Below the pieces are notes generated by a model. It saw only the letters and a program-made list of their open reading frames with translations. It ran no database searches and was not told the DNA's origin. From positions 1-52,816 of the forward strand of contig JABANN010000211.1 of NCBI GenBank assembly GCA_013115125.1: a stretch of 52,816 nt of DNA, written 5' to 3'. The stretch is from Perkinsus olseni. Its lineage: Eukaryota; Perkinsozoa; Perkinsida. Both the position numbers and the translations under genes were made by a program. Position 1 is the first letter of the stretch. Every line of letters starts with the position of its first letter. Positions 32,861 through 43,011 of this stretch are shown here, piece by piece.

Positions 32861-33947
32861 GAGGAATCTCAAATAAAATCTTGGGAGTATCCAAGGTTGA
32901 TCATGGCGTCTGACAAAAACTGAAGTCCGCCAGTAGACTCCCTGCCCTCTAGTCAGCGCCCTCTTCACAATACCACAGGGTTGTGTATGGGCTTGCGTGC
33001 AGAGAAGCCAGCTAACTTTTGGATCGACAGGAGACAGCAAGGGCGTGTCACCGTGTTGCGGTCGAAGGGCATCCACTCGACCTTGCACAGTACAGGCAGC
33101 AACCACCTACGAGAAGTAGCTACTATGCAACGACTGTATGGCAATTAACTCAGGCGAGCAATGCACTGTCAAGCCTGGGTATCAGTGGTAGCTTATCACC
33201 CACTGCCTTACTGTCTGCGAATGAAGACAGACGCACGCCTGCACAGACTGCCTCGTCGGGGTTCGCCCCCAGAGCCCTCACTCTAACTTAGGTCTCGTGA
33301 AGTGTGGATGATGCGTGAGTATAAACCGGGACAATCTATTTGTCAGAGAACAAAATCGAGGAACCTTTAAGAGAGACTCAGGGAAACCCGATGGCGGCGA
33401 TGATCTTGCACGATCAACCCGTGGCGCAGAGGGACAGCACGCACTGATGACAAAGACGAGTAACCCTACTTCCATGAGGACCATATAAAGGGGGCTAAAT
33501 CAACGATACGTTGCTAAGCAACGTATCGCTGATTTCAAGTGACCTTAGTGACCCTCAGCTAAGCTAACGACAAGCAACGTTGCTTGTCTTCATGTTAGCA
33601 ACCAAGGTGAGGTCACAAGGCCGATGATAAACTCGACACTCCAGATCATCAGAGACATTCTTCGCTAGGCTCCAGTGCCCTCTAGTCCTCCTTCTTCCTC
33701 TCATCTCCCTTATGGACCTCAGCCTTGGACATAACACCGACCATGCCAACCTGACCGCCGGATATCGCCGTTATCCAGTCATAGACTTCCGTAGGGAGCA
33801 GGGCCGACATCAACAGGGCAAAGGCTAGCGGCCATCGAGGCAGGCATAAGACCTACCAAGCAACGCCTACTCGACAGGGCACCTCATCAACTACTCACCT
33901 CCTTCCCGTTAATGATTGCTTCGTTTATGATGGCCTTAGCAACGTAG
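32861..33947. other. Intergenic, 1.1 kb, with two strong palindromes
   Basis: This is upstream of the esterase gene and downstream of the dehydrogenase gene. A minus-strand frame at 33484-33278 starts with a signal-peptide-like MVLMEVGLLVFVISACC but is only 68 codons with no splice-linked exon, so it is not called. Palindromes lie at 33497-33535 and 33563-33599. Confidence 0.5.
33497..33599. repeat. Two adjacent perfect or near-perfect palindromes
   Basis: The first (33497-33535) has 19-bp arms, aaatcaacgatacgttgct and its complement with one G/T-type mismatch, around a single A. The second (33569-33588) is the 20-bp perfect palindrome gacaagcaacgttgcttgtc, flanked by gctaac (33563-33568) and gttagc (33594-33599). 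Both share the core agcaacgt. They could form hairpins in RNA or cruciforms in DNA. Confidence 0.85.
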
Positions 33948-35452
33948 CTACAGTCTAATGGTGGGCACAAAAACAACACTAGTTTCTCTGGTAAAGTCGG
34001 ATGGGCAAAGGCACCGTCGAACATCTGAAAGCAAAACGGCCTTCATTCCCTTCAGTGCTGCCGCTCCACGGGGACCTACCGGGCTATCCTTAACAAGGAA
34101 AGGGCACACCACAGAAAGCCGTACAGGATGCTTCTGCTGCTGGCGATTTTCTAATCTCATGCACTGATGTAACGTCACCAACGCTGCCCTGAAAGGAGCA
34201 GACGTCCGTCCCTCAGCCCTCGACACCCGGGCGATCAAACGTACTTGGATGCACAGTAGGCGGACAGGAAGGCGCTCGCTGAGAAAGCCATAGCGCTCGA
34301 AATGGAAACGAAGGATACTAGGTCAAGGGAATTGGCCTCGGAGAGGGACTCATGCAAAAACAGAGAGTAGAGCAGCTGATGGGACGCTACATTAACCTGA
34401 ATGGGGAGGACAGGGATGCTCGACAGCAGCAGCCATCGCGGACACTGGTCCACGGCGTGATGATGACGGACTCACATCTAAAGTTGCCAAGAAGTTGGAG
34501 TGGGAAATATCCTCAGTTAGTCCAGCATGGAGCACTCCAGCATTGCATATGACTATGACCTGAGTGGAGACGCTCTATCAAGTACCAGCATCAACAAAAG
34601 ATACGCTCCCGACCGTCAACCATGCTGCTCCAGAAAACGCCGAGAACAGCCTTTCCCTCGAACAACAGCCCCGTTCGCTCTCCATAATAACAATCATGCT
34701 GTCTACACCGCAGGTAGAGGTGCCCATCAAGTCACAATGAGCCACGACCAGACACTTACCCGCTTGGCCCCCGACTCAACCACAGCCTTGACTCCGGCCT
34801 TCACGGCAGCCTCATCAGTAACATCAACTTGGCGGTAGGTGATCTTAGTGTTAGCGCTCATCAACTCTACAGAATCATCCTTCTTCTCGTGAGCCCGAGC
34901 ATCCCACGCATGAATCCTTCGGGGATGGACCCGGCCTACTCGAACGACGCATGGCCTCGAAGCGAGAGGCGAGCAGCTTACTCTGAGTGGATAGCAGCTC
35001 CTTCAGGACGGCCTGCCCGACTCCGCCAGATGCTCCGGTCAGTACTACCTGTAGACGGAAATGGAGCCTTAGATGAATTGTTGGGAAAAGTGTGGTACTA
35101 CGCCTGATACGTGAAACACGATAACTTATCAAGTATTGCAGAGCGATACACGAGGCGAGTCGAGCTATGCTTCGAAGAGCAAGATGCGGAGCCTCATGCC
35201 ATCACACCCCAACTCTTTCTGCGATCAACTGTACAAGGAAGGTGCCAATAATACCGCGAGGCGCTGATGATGAGCTCATCTCATGCCCCCCACGCACTCT
35301 CCAATATTGGACCCCCCACCTACATCGACTTCATCTCCTGGCTCCAGATGCAGCACTCCTCGCATCAGGTTGGCCAATGCCTGGATGAGCAGCAGGATGC
35401 CGCATGCTACTAGGGCGATGCTGCCCAGTACACAAATCACAAAGTATAACAT
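33948..35452 (-). CDS. Short-chain dehydrogenase/reductase, membrane-anchored, 17beta-HSD/RDH type
   Basis: This is an NAD(P)-dependent oxidoreductase of the classical SDR fold. The ATG at 35452 begins with an N-terminal hydrophobic anchor, LYFVICVLGSIALVACGILL. The cofactor motif VVLTGASGGVGQAVLKELL lies at about 35000-35040. The catalytic region (about 34235-34453) has SSIPVLPIQVN, SFVSISSAMAFSASAFLSA and YCASK, the Ser and Tyr-x3-Lys set. A last exon reads AALVTLHQCMRLENRQQ to VFVPTIRL and stops at 33948. An N-terminal anchor plus LSAYCASK is typical of the SDR16C group (retinol and steroid dehydrogenases, lipid-droplet or ER membrane). Some middle exons (34460-34870) are not fully placed, and the substrate cannot be told. 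Confidence 0.88.
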
Positions 35453-35540
35453 TGAGAGGCTGAGAGTAACATCAGAATGGCCGCCCAAACCCCCCAACTC
35501 AACAACAGCCGACAGCCGAGAACTCAACAATACAGGTACC

Positions 35541-37448
35541 CTACTTCCCGCCATTGCCACCCTTAGCGGCTCCCCCCGCTGCAGCCGCAGCCTGCTTTGG
35601 ATCTGAAACCGTGGATGAAGGAGCGCCAAAAGTCGCTGCCAAATATTACCTTCATCCTGACCCATGGCTGAGGTGAGAAGGAACAAGATGAGGATAACCC
35701 ACCACTGAAATGACCCACGAACTCCGCTGAGTACCGTAACTTTCGTAACTTCCCTACATATTTCCTCAGGAATCCCTGCTCAGCCTGAGGATCCTCTTCC
35801 ACTTCATATTCGCCTTCATCGAGCTGCTCCTCCGCCTTCTGACTCACCCCAGCTGCGGCCTTCTTCTCGCCATTCCCCGACCCATTGGCCTCTGACATCA
35901 CACCGAGGTCGTCACAGCCCGATAAAGCTTCAAAAGATGCGGTCTTCATACGAGGACAGCACCCGAATGGGAAAGTAATGCCACCGAGAAGCGGCAGTCC
36001 ACATCGAAATTCCCCAAGGCTCCACATCCATGGCGTGCCCACCCGCACCATCATGTATAGTCACCGATGCGCCGACCTTTACAAACCGCATTACCAAAGC
36101 GCGTCTTCTGAACCCTTCTCTTGGGCACGGGGATGGCAGGACCCTTAGTGACGGTCATCGAGTGTAAAGCTGCAGTAGTAGCTTGAAACAGAGGAGCACC
36201 GAGCTGAAAAAGATCAGGGAATCTTAAGGTTATCCATGCAAGGTACAAAAAAGTCGAAGCCCATCACCGGCGGTGATTCACCGCCACCTACAGTCTTTCT
36301 AACTCGATATCCAACTGACTCCAAGTTGCCTTCGTCATCCATATGCAGTGTAATATGTTCCGTGAGGCTTCCCGACTTCGCCGCCAGAGCCGAAGCCCCT
36401 CCCACTGTGGGGGCCGTCAAAGTGTCTCGGAAGACCTACACAGCAAGCCTCGGCTACCAATACAAAGCGAAGCGGTGCCGCCACAAAACACACACCAACG
36501 CTCGTCTGAAGCGCTGTCACGAAACGGCTAAGGTCTTTCAGTTCACAGAAAGTCTTCTTGGAAATAGCAGTACTCGCCAAACCGGCCCTCCGTCAGACCC
36601 CGACTACCTTAACAGGGATACTACTCTGAAGATAGTCCCCATCTCCTTTCAAGACTCGCAGTTGGACCAGGGAATTATCGCCTAGAGGTGAGGATTAACC
36701 ACTCTGCTTCGCTCCGCTAAGATGCTACGTAGATTTTCCTTATTCAGGACCTTATCTCTGAGGAGAGGACCGTACTTCCTCGAGTACTCCGAGTTTTGCT
36801 GCAGAGTAACCTGACAGCTGGCATTCTAGAAGCAAAGGCGTTAACCGCCCTGACCCAGTTCAATGCACGGCGATAACACGCTAACACTTCCCTTCCCGAA
36901 ATTCCACGATCCGCCGGTAGTGAACACTCGACTATCGCACTATATGGTAATATGCACGCTACGATATGAGTTAAAAATACCGTAATGAACGGATGAACAT
37001 ACGTATTATACGATAGACACGGGATGTATTCGTGTACTGTAAGGTACGATGTACTCGAGGTTGGTAAGACCCGCCGAATCAAGTCTCACAGGCAATTTCA
37101 AAACTATCCATTCATAGTAGGGGAGGTTCCCAGGCAGAGCTTGATAACGACTTAAAGATACCATAGCATTATCAGCGGATCTCACAGAAACTTCAGCACC
37201 CGGCGAGAACACGTAGTGCAAGCTCGGGTGCATCCCCACCATAAGCCTTAGCCTCTGCCCAGAACCCTTGCCCCCCATACTACCTTCCCATCCTCTATCT
37301 TCAACAACCCCCTATTAACACATTTATCCCCATCAATACAGTGCTGCACTGGATAGCTCACAGCCGTCGCTGCATCAGTAGCAGAAACAAGTCCCAGTAG
37401 AGCACAACAGACGCTCAGGCGGATGAACTGATGATACGGACGTAGCAT
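35541..37448 (-). CDS. ER membrane protein complex subunit 10 (EMC10)
   Basis: EMC inserts membrane proteins at the ER; EMC10 is its lumenal beta-sandwich subunit with one C-terminal membrane helix. The start is MLRPYHQFIRLSVCCALLGL (37448), a signal peptide, followed by a beta-rich region (CVNRGLLKIEDGK). Later exons give SLVQLRVLKGDGDYLQSSIP, then HITLHMDDEGNLESVGYRV, matching the EMC10 order 'YRLRV...TSIPA...LHxxxxGNVxGVS'. Near the end are an acidic stretch and AEQGFLRKYV, then a membrane helix (WWVILILFLLTSAM) and a Gly/Ala-rich tail ending GGNGGK at 35541. This order (EQ-x-FFxKYW-helix-Gly-rich tail) is the EMC10 signature. Exons around 36750-37270 are only partly joined. One intron contains the shared 16-mer at 36704-36719. 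Confidence 0.78.
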
Positions 37449-37722
37449 GGCCTTAGAAGAAAAATCAACTGGCATAATACCCAGCAGCATGGCGACACTA
37501 AGGGCCGTATAACCGTGAGGCGTCATCTCAGGCTGCACAAAACTACCACCATTCAGAGCCTTCAAGTCCTGGAATACTCGTCGCGCACGCCGCAGGATAC
37601 TCCCTGCAGAGGGAGTACCATCACCCTTGTGATCGACCCGTCATACATACCCCTATGCCAAGTCCCATCCGCCGCGTCGCGCGCCACAAAACTCAACACT
37701 ACCGTATACGAGCAAGAATGCC

Positions 37723-39290
37723 CTAGCTCTTAGAAACTGCCCGGCCACCGTTGTTGTTGTGGAGCTGCTGACGGCGCCTCTTCTCTTCCTCTTCTTCCAA
37801 CACATAAACCGAATTGGAATGTCCCTCCACAGGACGATTGTTCCTCCGAGCCACGTAGAAAACGCAATGAAACAGTGACTGAAACAAAGTGTGTCGGAGC
37901 TTAGCAATTTCGTGGCGCGCGGGAAAATATCTACTACCTCAGACAGACTGCCCAAGTTGGCCGCATAATTGGCGTCCAACCGCTTCTCTTCCACTATATC
38001 GAAATAAACTTCTAATAATGGCCGTACCTGGGATCGAACCCGCGTGAATACGCTACGCTGTTAAACGATGTTCACGAATCCACCAATAGGCTATAGATGC
38101 TGGGCGTTTACGACTTCTACCAAAACCCTGTCTCTCATACTCCATCACGATGGGCAGTAGAACGTCCCTCCCCCGGACAACCCTCCCTTGCATTACATCC
38201 TGCCAACTGAGTTCTATACTGATATCATTCTTGTTCTCGGCAAAGTGCCATAGCAATGGACCAATGTTAATGAACACCCCGCCGGGCTTGATGCAGTGAG
38301 CTAACACTCTTATGTACCTACAACAACTCCACCGTCCAACTGCCTTACGCCGACGACCACCTACTGGACGACATTCTTCGCCGTGTCTATGAAGAAAATA
38401 GACGCTACGGCATCCCATGCATTAAGGTGCTCCTCACCACGGAAGGTCTGAAGGAGAGGCATTGGTCAAGCACGAGTCGAAGGTCCCAAAAGTTGAATAT
38501 GTATCATTACCTCCACAAACTCCCCAGCACTCATCCCCATCGACCCGGACTCGCTACTACAGGCCATATCGTAGGCCGAAACATCAGGCACCTGAGGGGC
38601 CGTTCTACGCTACGACTACGACTACATCCTGATCTTTATACGAGGAACACGGATCCATATACAGCGGTATCGGTGAAGTACATGGATCGACCTAAGATAC
38701 GCCTGCTACTAATGAATGGACCAGGAAATAATCTCTGATACCCATACTTACCTCGATACCCCTAAGATGCGCATCTTTCTTCTTTCGACCTCCCAAGCTC
38801 ATAAGATAGGGATACACCTTCATGGTGAATTTATCAAGCCCAACATTCAACATCAAATTGGATGCAATCAACATGTGGTATCTAAAAATCTGCCAAATGC
38901 CAGAGTCCCCGCTTGACCTCACCCACTTACGAGAATTCATTTCCAAGAGCCTCGTATCCAGCCGCGCACACTTCAAGCACGCTTCTCCCCATACCACAAC
39001 CCGGCACGATGACTCTACCGCCAACTGGAACGTATCTTAGGTCGAAGCAAGTTCGGAATCTTGAGGTCAACAATGATCCCTACCGTTCGAGAGCATCAAT
39101 GACAGGTTCAAAACATTGTCGTCTCTCTTCCTCCCCCTCAACAGACCATTCCCTCACAAACTGCCGAAGAGTAGAACGAACCTTGGATATGTTCCGTGGC
39201 TGTGACTGGTGTCCTGAAGGCCCGATAAGCCCGACTAAGCCTCATCAACCAACGATAAGGGACCACTTAATTTAAACCAGAGAGGCCGCA
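37723..39290 (-). CDS. Carnosine N-methyltransferase (CARNMT1/N2227 family)
   Basis: This is a SAM-dependent methyltransferase of histidine-containing dipeptides and proteins. Family marks in order: STLRQFVREWSVEGEEERRQ then FEPVIDALER (about 39090-39190), the SAM motif VPGCGMGRSVLEVCAAGYEA (about 38960-39014), GNEFSYHMLIASNLMLN (split by an intron), KPGGVFINIGPLLWHF (about 38240-38300), ISIELSWQDV, then QGFVEEKRLDANYAANLGSL and SLFHCVFYVARR. A charged tail ends NNNGGRAVSKS, with stop at 37723-37725. The intron between QGF and VEEKRL (about 125 nt) contains a tRNA T-arm-like sequence at 38030-38041. The N-terminal start is not fixed. Confidence 0.9.
38030..38041 (-). other. tRNA B-box-like motif inside the CARNMT1 intron
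   Basis: On the minus strand, in sense with the host gene, the intron contains gcgtattcacgc (a small hairpin) followed at once by gggttcgatccc, a perfect B-box/T-loop core. No complete cloverleaf could be drawn. Confidence 0.7.
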
Positions 39291-39385
39291 CAAAAATGTC
39301 AGAAAAATTCACGCCAAACGCTGTAGCAGCCACTCGAAATTACAAAAAATCGCACTACGAACCCATGAGAATACCAATACGACCT

Positions 39386-39800
39386 TCAGGCGGTTTTATT
39401 GCCCTCGCGGCCGTCCTGGGGCTGCTCACTCCGAACATCTGCGTGGATACCTCCGACAGCAAATGGCACACCTAAACTCAATACTACTGATACCCAACAG
39501 ATGATGTTCGCCATTACCCGCTGATTCACAGCCATACGCTCCCGTATCTCCTTCATGTACCCTTCGGGATTGCGACCCCATCTGATGATGGACACAGTGT
39601 CGACTAGACAGCGCCAAGCGATCGCCTACAACTGCAATTCCTCAGGGCTCAGCGACATCAGGCTGGTCTCCAGTGTCTGTAGTTCGACTTGGAAATCATC
39701 ACTGTACCTGCACTCGGCCGTATGGTAGAAGATTCAGCTCCCTCTCTTTGAGCGAATGAGGAGATTTTACGAGTCACCAATGGAGCGTTCATAAACAAGA
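39386..39800 (-). CDS. Small membrane protein, 3' exons, unidentified
   Basis: Two exon candidates are visible: ELQTLETSLMSLSPEELQL (about 39625-39690) and, after a short intron, RWGRNPEGYMKEIRERMAVN followed by a membrane segment (ANIICWVSVVLSLGVPFAVG) and a polar end stopping at 39386. The start is not found. It is not recognised. Confidence 0.35.
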
Positions 39801-40478
39801 AAATGCATCGTCATCATCATTTATAAGCATCCTAGCAACAAGTCCAACAAATCAACGTCGCGAACCAGTTGTAAACCATACAAGAATGCTGCCCCTTTCT
39901 CAGGACGGGTAAGTCAGAGGGTCCGGCCCCTCCTATTACGTTTCAAAACTCCAGACAACTTCGTCGAAGTGTCTTTTCTCCTCAGCGTAATCCTCAGCAT
40001 CCAACTCACCATCATCACCACAAGCATGGTCATCACCACCACAGCAGCCGTCCTTCGGTCGCCTGGACTAAGCCAATGGTTGAACTCTCATTAACCCAGT
40101 ATTACGCTGCTCGACTGCCCTTCCCGGCCTTCTTATGACCTCCTGCCTTCTTTTTTGATCGTGTTGGTGCCATGGAATTAACTCAAACTACTGATGGCGC
40201 CGTGGTGCCCCTCGTAGTGGTCGGGCCGTGTAGAAAACTCTCGCTGACAGAAATGGAGCTCTCGCTGATGGAAAAGACACTCTTTTCCATACTCTTTTAA
40301 AGAGTATCTCCCCGTCCGTGAAGATCGTGCTGTTGGAAATGAATGTCGGAGAAGTGCCGGGCGCGGGAATCGAACCTGCCTCAGCTGATTGACGCCGGAA
40401 AAGATTCTGAAGGACCGCCATCGCAAGCTGACTCGAGTTGAGTGCTCCAAATTTTGACCTCAGTATATCGATTGTATC
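39801..40478. other. Intergenic, about 680 nt, upstream of the DHHC gene
   Basis: No coding exon is supported. A tRNA 3'-half-like stretch (minus strand, aggttcgattccc at 40365-40377 followed by gcgcccggca) resembles the T-arm and acceptor end of a Ser/Leu-type tRNA. No 5' half with a matching acceptor strand (gccgggc) is present, so it is not called as a tRNA gene. Confidence 0.45.
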
Positions 40479-42077
40479 ATGACAGTAATAGGTGACGGTA
40501 CGTCGCCACCGCCTCGGGGAAGGCCAACCTCGACCTGTCAACAGCAGCAGCAGAATACATCCACTAATAACAACAACAACACAGGTACCGCTCTGAGTGC
40601 TTATTCCGGTTCAGACAGTCTTTGGGGGCCTGTCAGGAATGGCATCATCGTTTTCTACGAAGGACCCGATGGGAGCTGGGGAGGAGGCAGCTGATGTGAG
40701 AGTATCTTATGTCACTGAGCCATGCTATGGTGACGTAAAGATATGGTTTAAAGGGTGTTGCCTCAGCGGGTGGGGATATCCAACATCATCCCCATCATAA
40801 CACTCCTAACCCCTTCAGCCCTGAGTGGAAGCAAGGCTACGGCAGCTTCTTGGCGATTCTGGCACCGTCAGTGCTCTTGGACGTTTTCGTTGCTCCTGTA
40901 AGCCCAAGTAAAGTCTCGTGAACCACTCAATCATCTTGCCTAGTACCGCCCTTCACGAATACCCCAAGTTTTGCCGTCCACCTGTAGTCTTTGCCCTCAT
41001 GCTCTTCTCTCTTCCTAGGACTTCAACGTTGGAGTGCTCATAGTCCTGATAATAGTGGAAGTGCTCTCCCTTTACCTCCTGCTCAAGACGATGTACTCTG
41101 ACCCGGGTATCCTCCCTCGGCTAGAGTCCCACGGGGCCTATCAAGATCCAGCCACAGGAGAGGTACCTTTTCGTCCTTCTTCCTACCACTACCATCCCCT
41201 TCCCCTCAGAAGCGGTATCGTGCGCCACCCCGGTTCCAGGACTGCGTCCTCAGCAACCACCCCTTTCGTCTGAAGTAATGTCGCCTAGCAGACAGCTCTG
41301 TCTGCACCCATCAGTCTGCTTCCCAGGTACTGCCATACTTGCCACCTTTATCGGCCCCCGAGGGCCACTCACTGTGGGACCTGCGATACTTGCGTCACGA
41401 GATTTGACCATCACTGTCCGTGGGTCGGCACTTGCATCGGTGGCGGCAACTACCGGTAGTATTCCTGGCCACTTGCAGGACCCGCCCGAACGTCGTATCT
41501 TGTAGGATATTCTACTCCTTCATTACTAGCACTGCGGCTCTGACGTTGTTCGGCCTCGGCCTCTCAGTAGCCAATCTCGTTATCCTCTCTGATGACAACG
41601 AAGGCTTCGTAGGTAGGAGCATGAAAGATACAAAATTAAAGATACTCATCCTCTACCCACTCTTCGTAGGCGGAGTAGAGGCCAGCCCGATGACTATAGT
41701 ATTGCTGGTGTATTGTGCCCTCTTCATGTGGTTCACAGTGGGGCTGTTCCTTTACCACACGTACCTAGTTCTAACGGCCCAGACGACGTAAGTGGTGTAC
41801 CCTCCACTAGGAGTCCACAAGGGCGTCCCTTCTCAGGTATGAGCAGATAAAAGGCGTGTACTCCCTCTCGCATGGGTGTATCGATAATCCCTATTACCGA
41901 GGCCCTGGCGGTAACATGATGTATGGCGTTGCCAAGGCTAGACGGAAAGGGTCTAAATTTGACCGGCGGAGCGGAACAGTGGTACTAATTTCACCGGGGG
42001 AGGCTTCGATTGTTAGAAGGGAGGCTCAGCCTTTGGCTAACCTAGTAGAGAGTCGGGAGGAAATTCTTGCCTTGTGA
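40479..42077 (+). CDS. DHHC-type protein S-acyltransferase (palmitoyltransferase)
   Basis: This Golgi/ER/plasma-membrane enzyme attaches palmitate to cysteines. The start [16 protein letters not shown] (40479) is followed by a Gln/Asn-rich stretch. Then come membrane segment 1 (about 40850-40900), segment 2 ([20 protein letters not shown]), the juxtamembrane DPGILPR motif and the Cys-rich domain [20 protein letters not shown]. This leads to [18 protein letters not shown], with DHHC at 41406-41417; two more membrane segments, [17 protein letters not shown] and [20 protein letters not shown], and the TTxE motif (TTYEQIKG) follow. The frame stops at 42077. A possible extra C-terminal tail (DDTDKTLEETPMDGGGY then ITTPQVPHGPSAYPPPP, to about 42519) lies downstream and could be joined by further splicing. 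Several introns are 40-60 nt. Confidence 0.93.
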
Positions 42078-42243
42078 TTTTTCACGTGACCGCAGCAGGA
42101 CGTCTGCCTCCCAAGCGTGATCCCGTAGGTTCTGCCTTCCAGTCTTCCGCCAGTGATACTGCCATGCTTGCGTGATGGATCCGACTACCCTCCAGATGAC
42201 ACTGATAAGACACTCGAGGAGACACCCATGGACGGTGGTGGCT

Positions 42244-42297
42244 ATGTACTACTCGCTACCATCAGTATTACTACCATCCTGGGTTGAACCACGTTAG
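42244..42297 (+). other. Likely intron with antisense T-arm-like motif
   Basis: Between coding-like segments ETPMDGGGY and ITTPQVPHG lies a GT-AG intron of about 52 nt ending ccacgttag. It contains gggttgaacca (42281-42291), whose complement tggttcaaccc matches the tRNA B-box core. Confidence 0.5.
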
Positions 42298-43011
42298 ATA
42301 ACGACACCCCAAGTACCGCATGGGCCGTCAGCATACCCCCCTCCCCCATCCTCCCCGGCAGCAGATAGGACCACTGCCTCTTCTAGAGGCGCTACTGAGG
42401 AGCTAGAGGGTCGAGCAGATGAGGAGAAGATAGTCGAGTCGTTTGCCGTTAAGGACGGTAAGGCTGCAACCTTGACGTCGACGGCGGCTTCCAGTGTGTC
42501 GTCTGTCAGGGTCGATTGAAGATCCTAGTCCGGTACTCAAGATCCCCAATGCCTTTATGAAATTAACAGGCGTCGATCCTAATAAGACCGCTCTCTAACT
42601 CTGCAGCGGCCACCACCACCCACAAGAGGTGATTCTACCACCACCATCAGCCTCATTCCGATAAAAGATCGGCAATTCGTGAAGTCCATGAACTCTTATC
42701 CGCCCTCCTCTTGCTGCAGCAGCTTTTAAGCCATTATAATCATCAGTTTCATCAGCATTTCTCTCCGCTTGTGATTGTCCTCCTTTTGTAATAGTGTACT
42801 ACTATGAACAGCACCAACGACGCCTACGGCTCCCCTTCCCCTCAGCGTGGCCACCCGAAAGGTTACTTTTTCGCCTAGCTTGTATCATCATCGTCATCAT
42901 TGCCTTATCACAAGTATCATATCACCAATTCTCGGTTTTTGGTTGGAAAGTCGGACAGGGGAGGGCCTGTGGACAGGAATCGGCCGATGGCGGCCCCTCA
43001 CCAACTCTCGG

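Noticed and set aside
33278-33484. Secreted small protein starting MVLMEVGLLVFVISACC
   Set aside because: The signal-like start is suggestive, but only 68 codons are open and no downstream exon could be joined.
36236-36685. 149-codon plus-strand frame
   Set aside because: It is antisense to EMC10 exons (LHMDDEGNLESVG and LKGDGDYLQSS), which carry the recognisable protein.
40359-40460. A Ser/Leu-type tRNA on the minus strand
   Set aside because: The 3' end (aggttcgattcccgcgcccggca) looks right, but the needed 5' strand gccgggc is absent and no A-box arm is visible, so at most it is a fragment.
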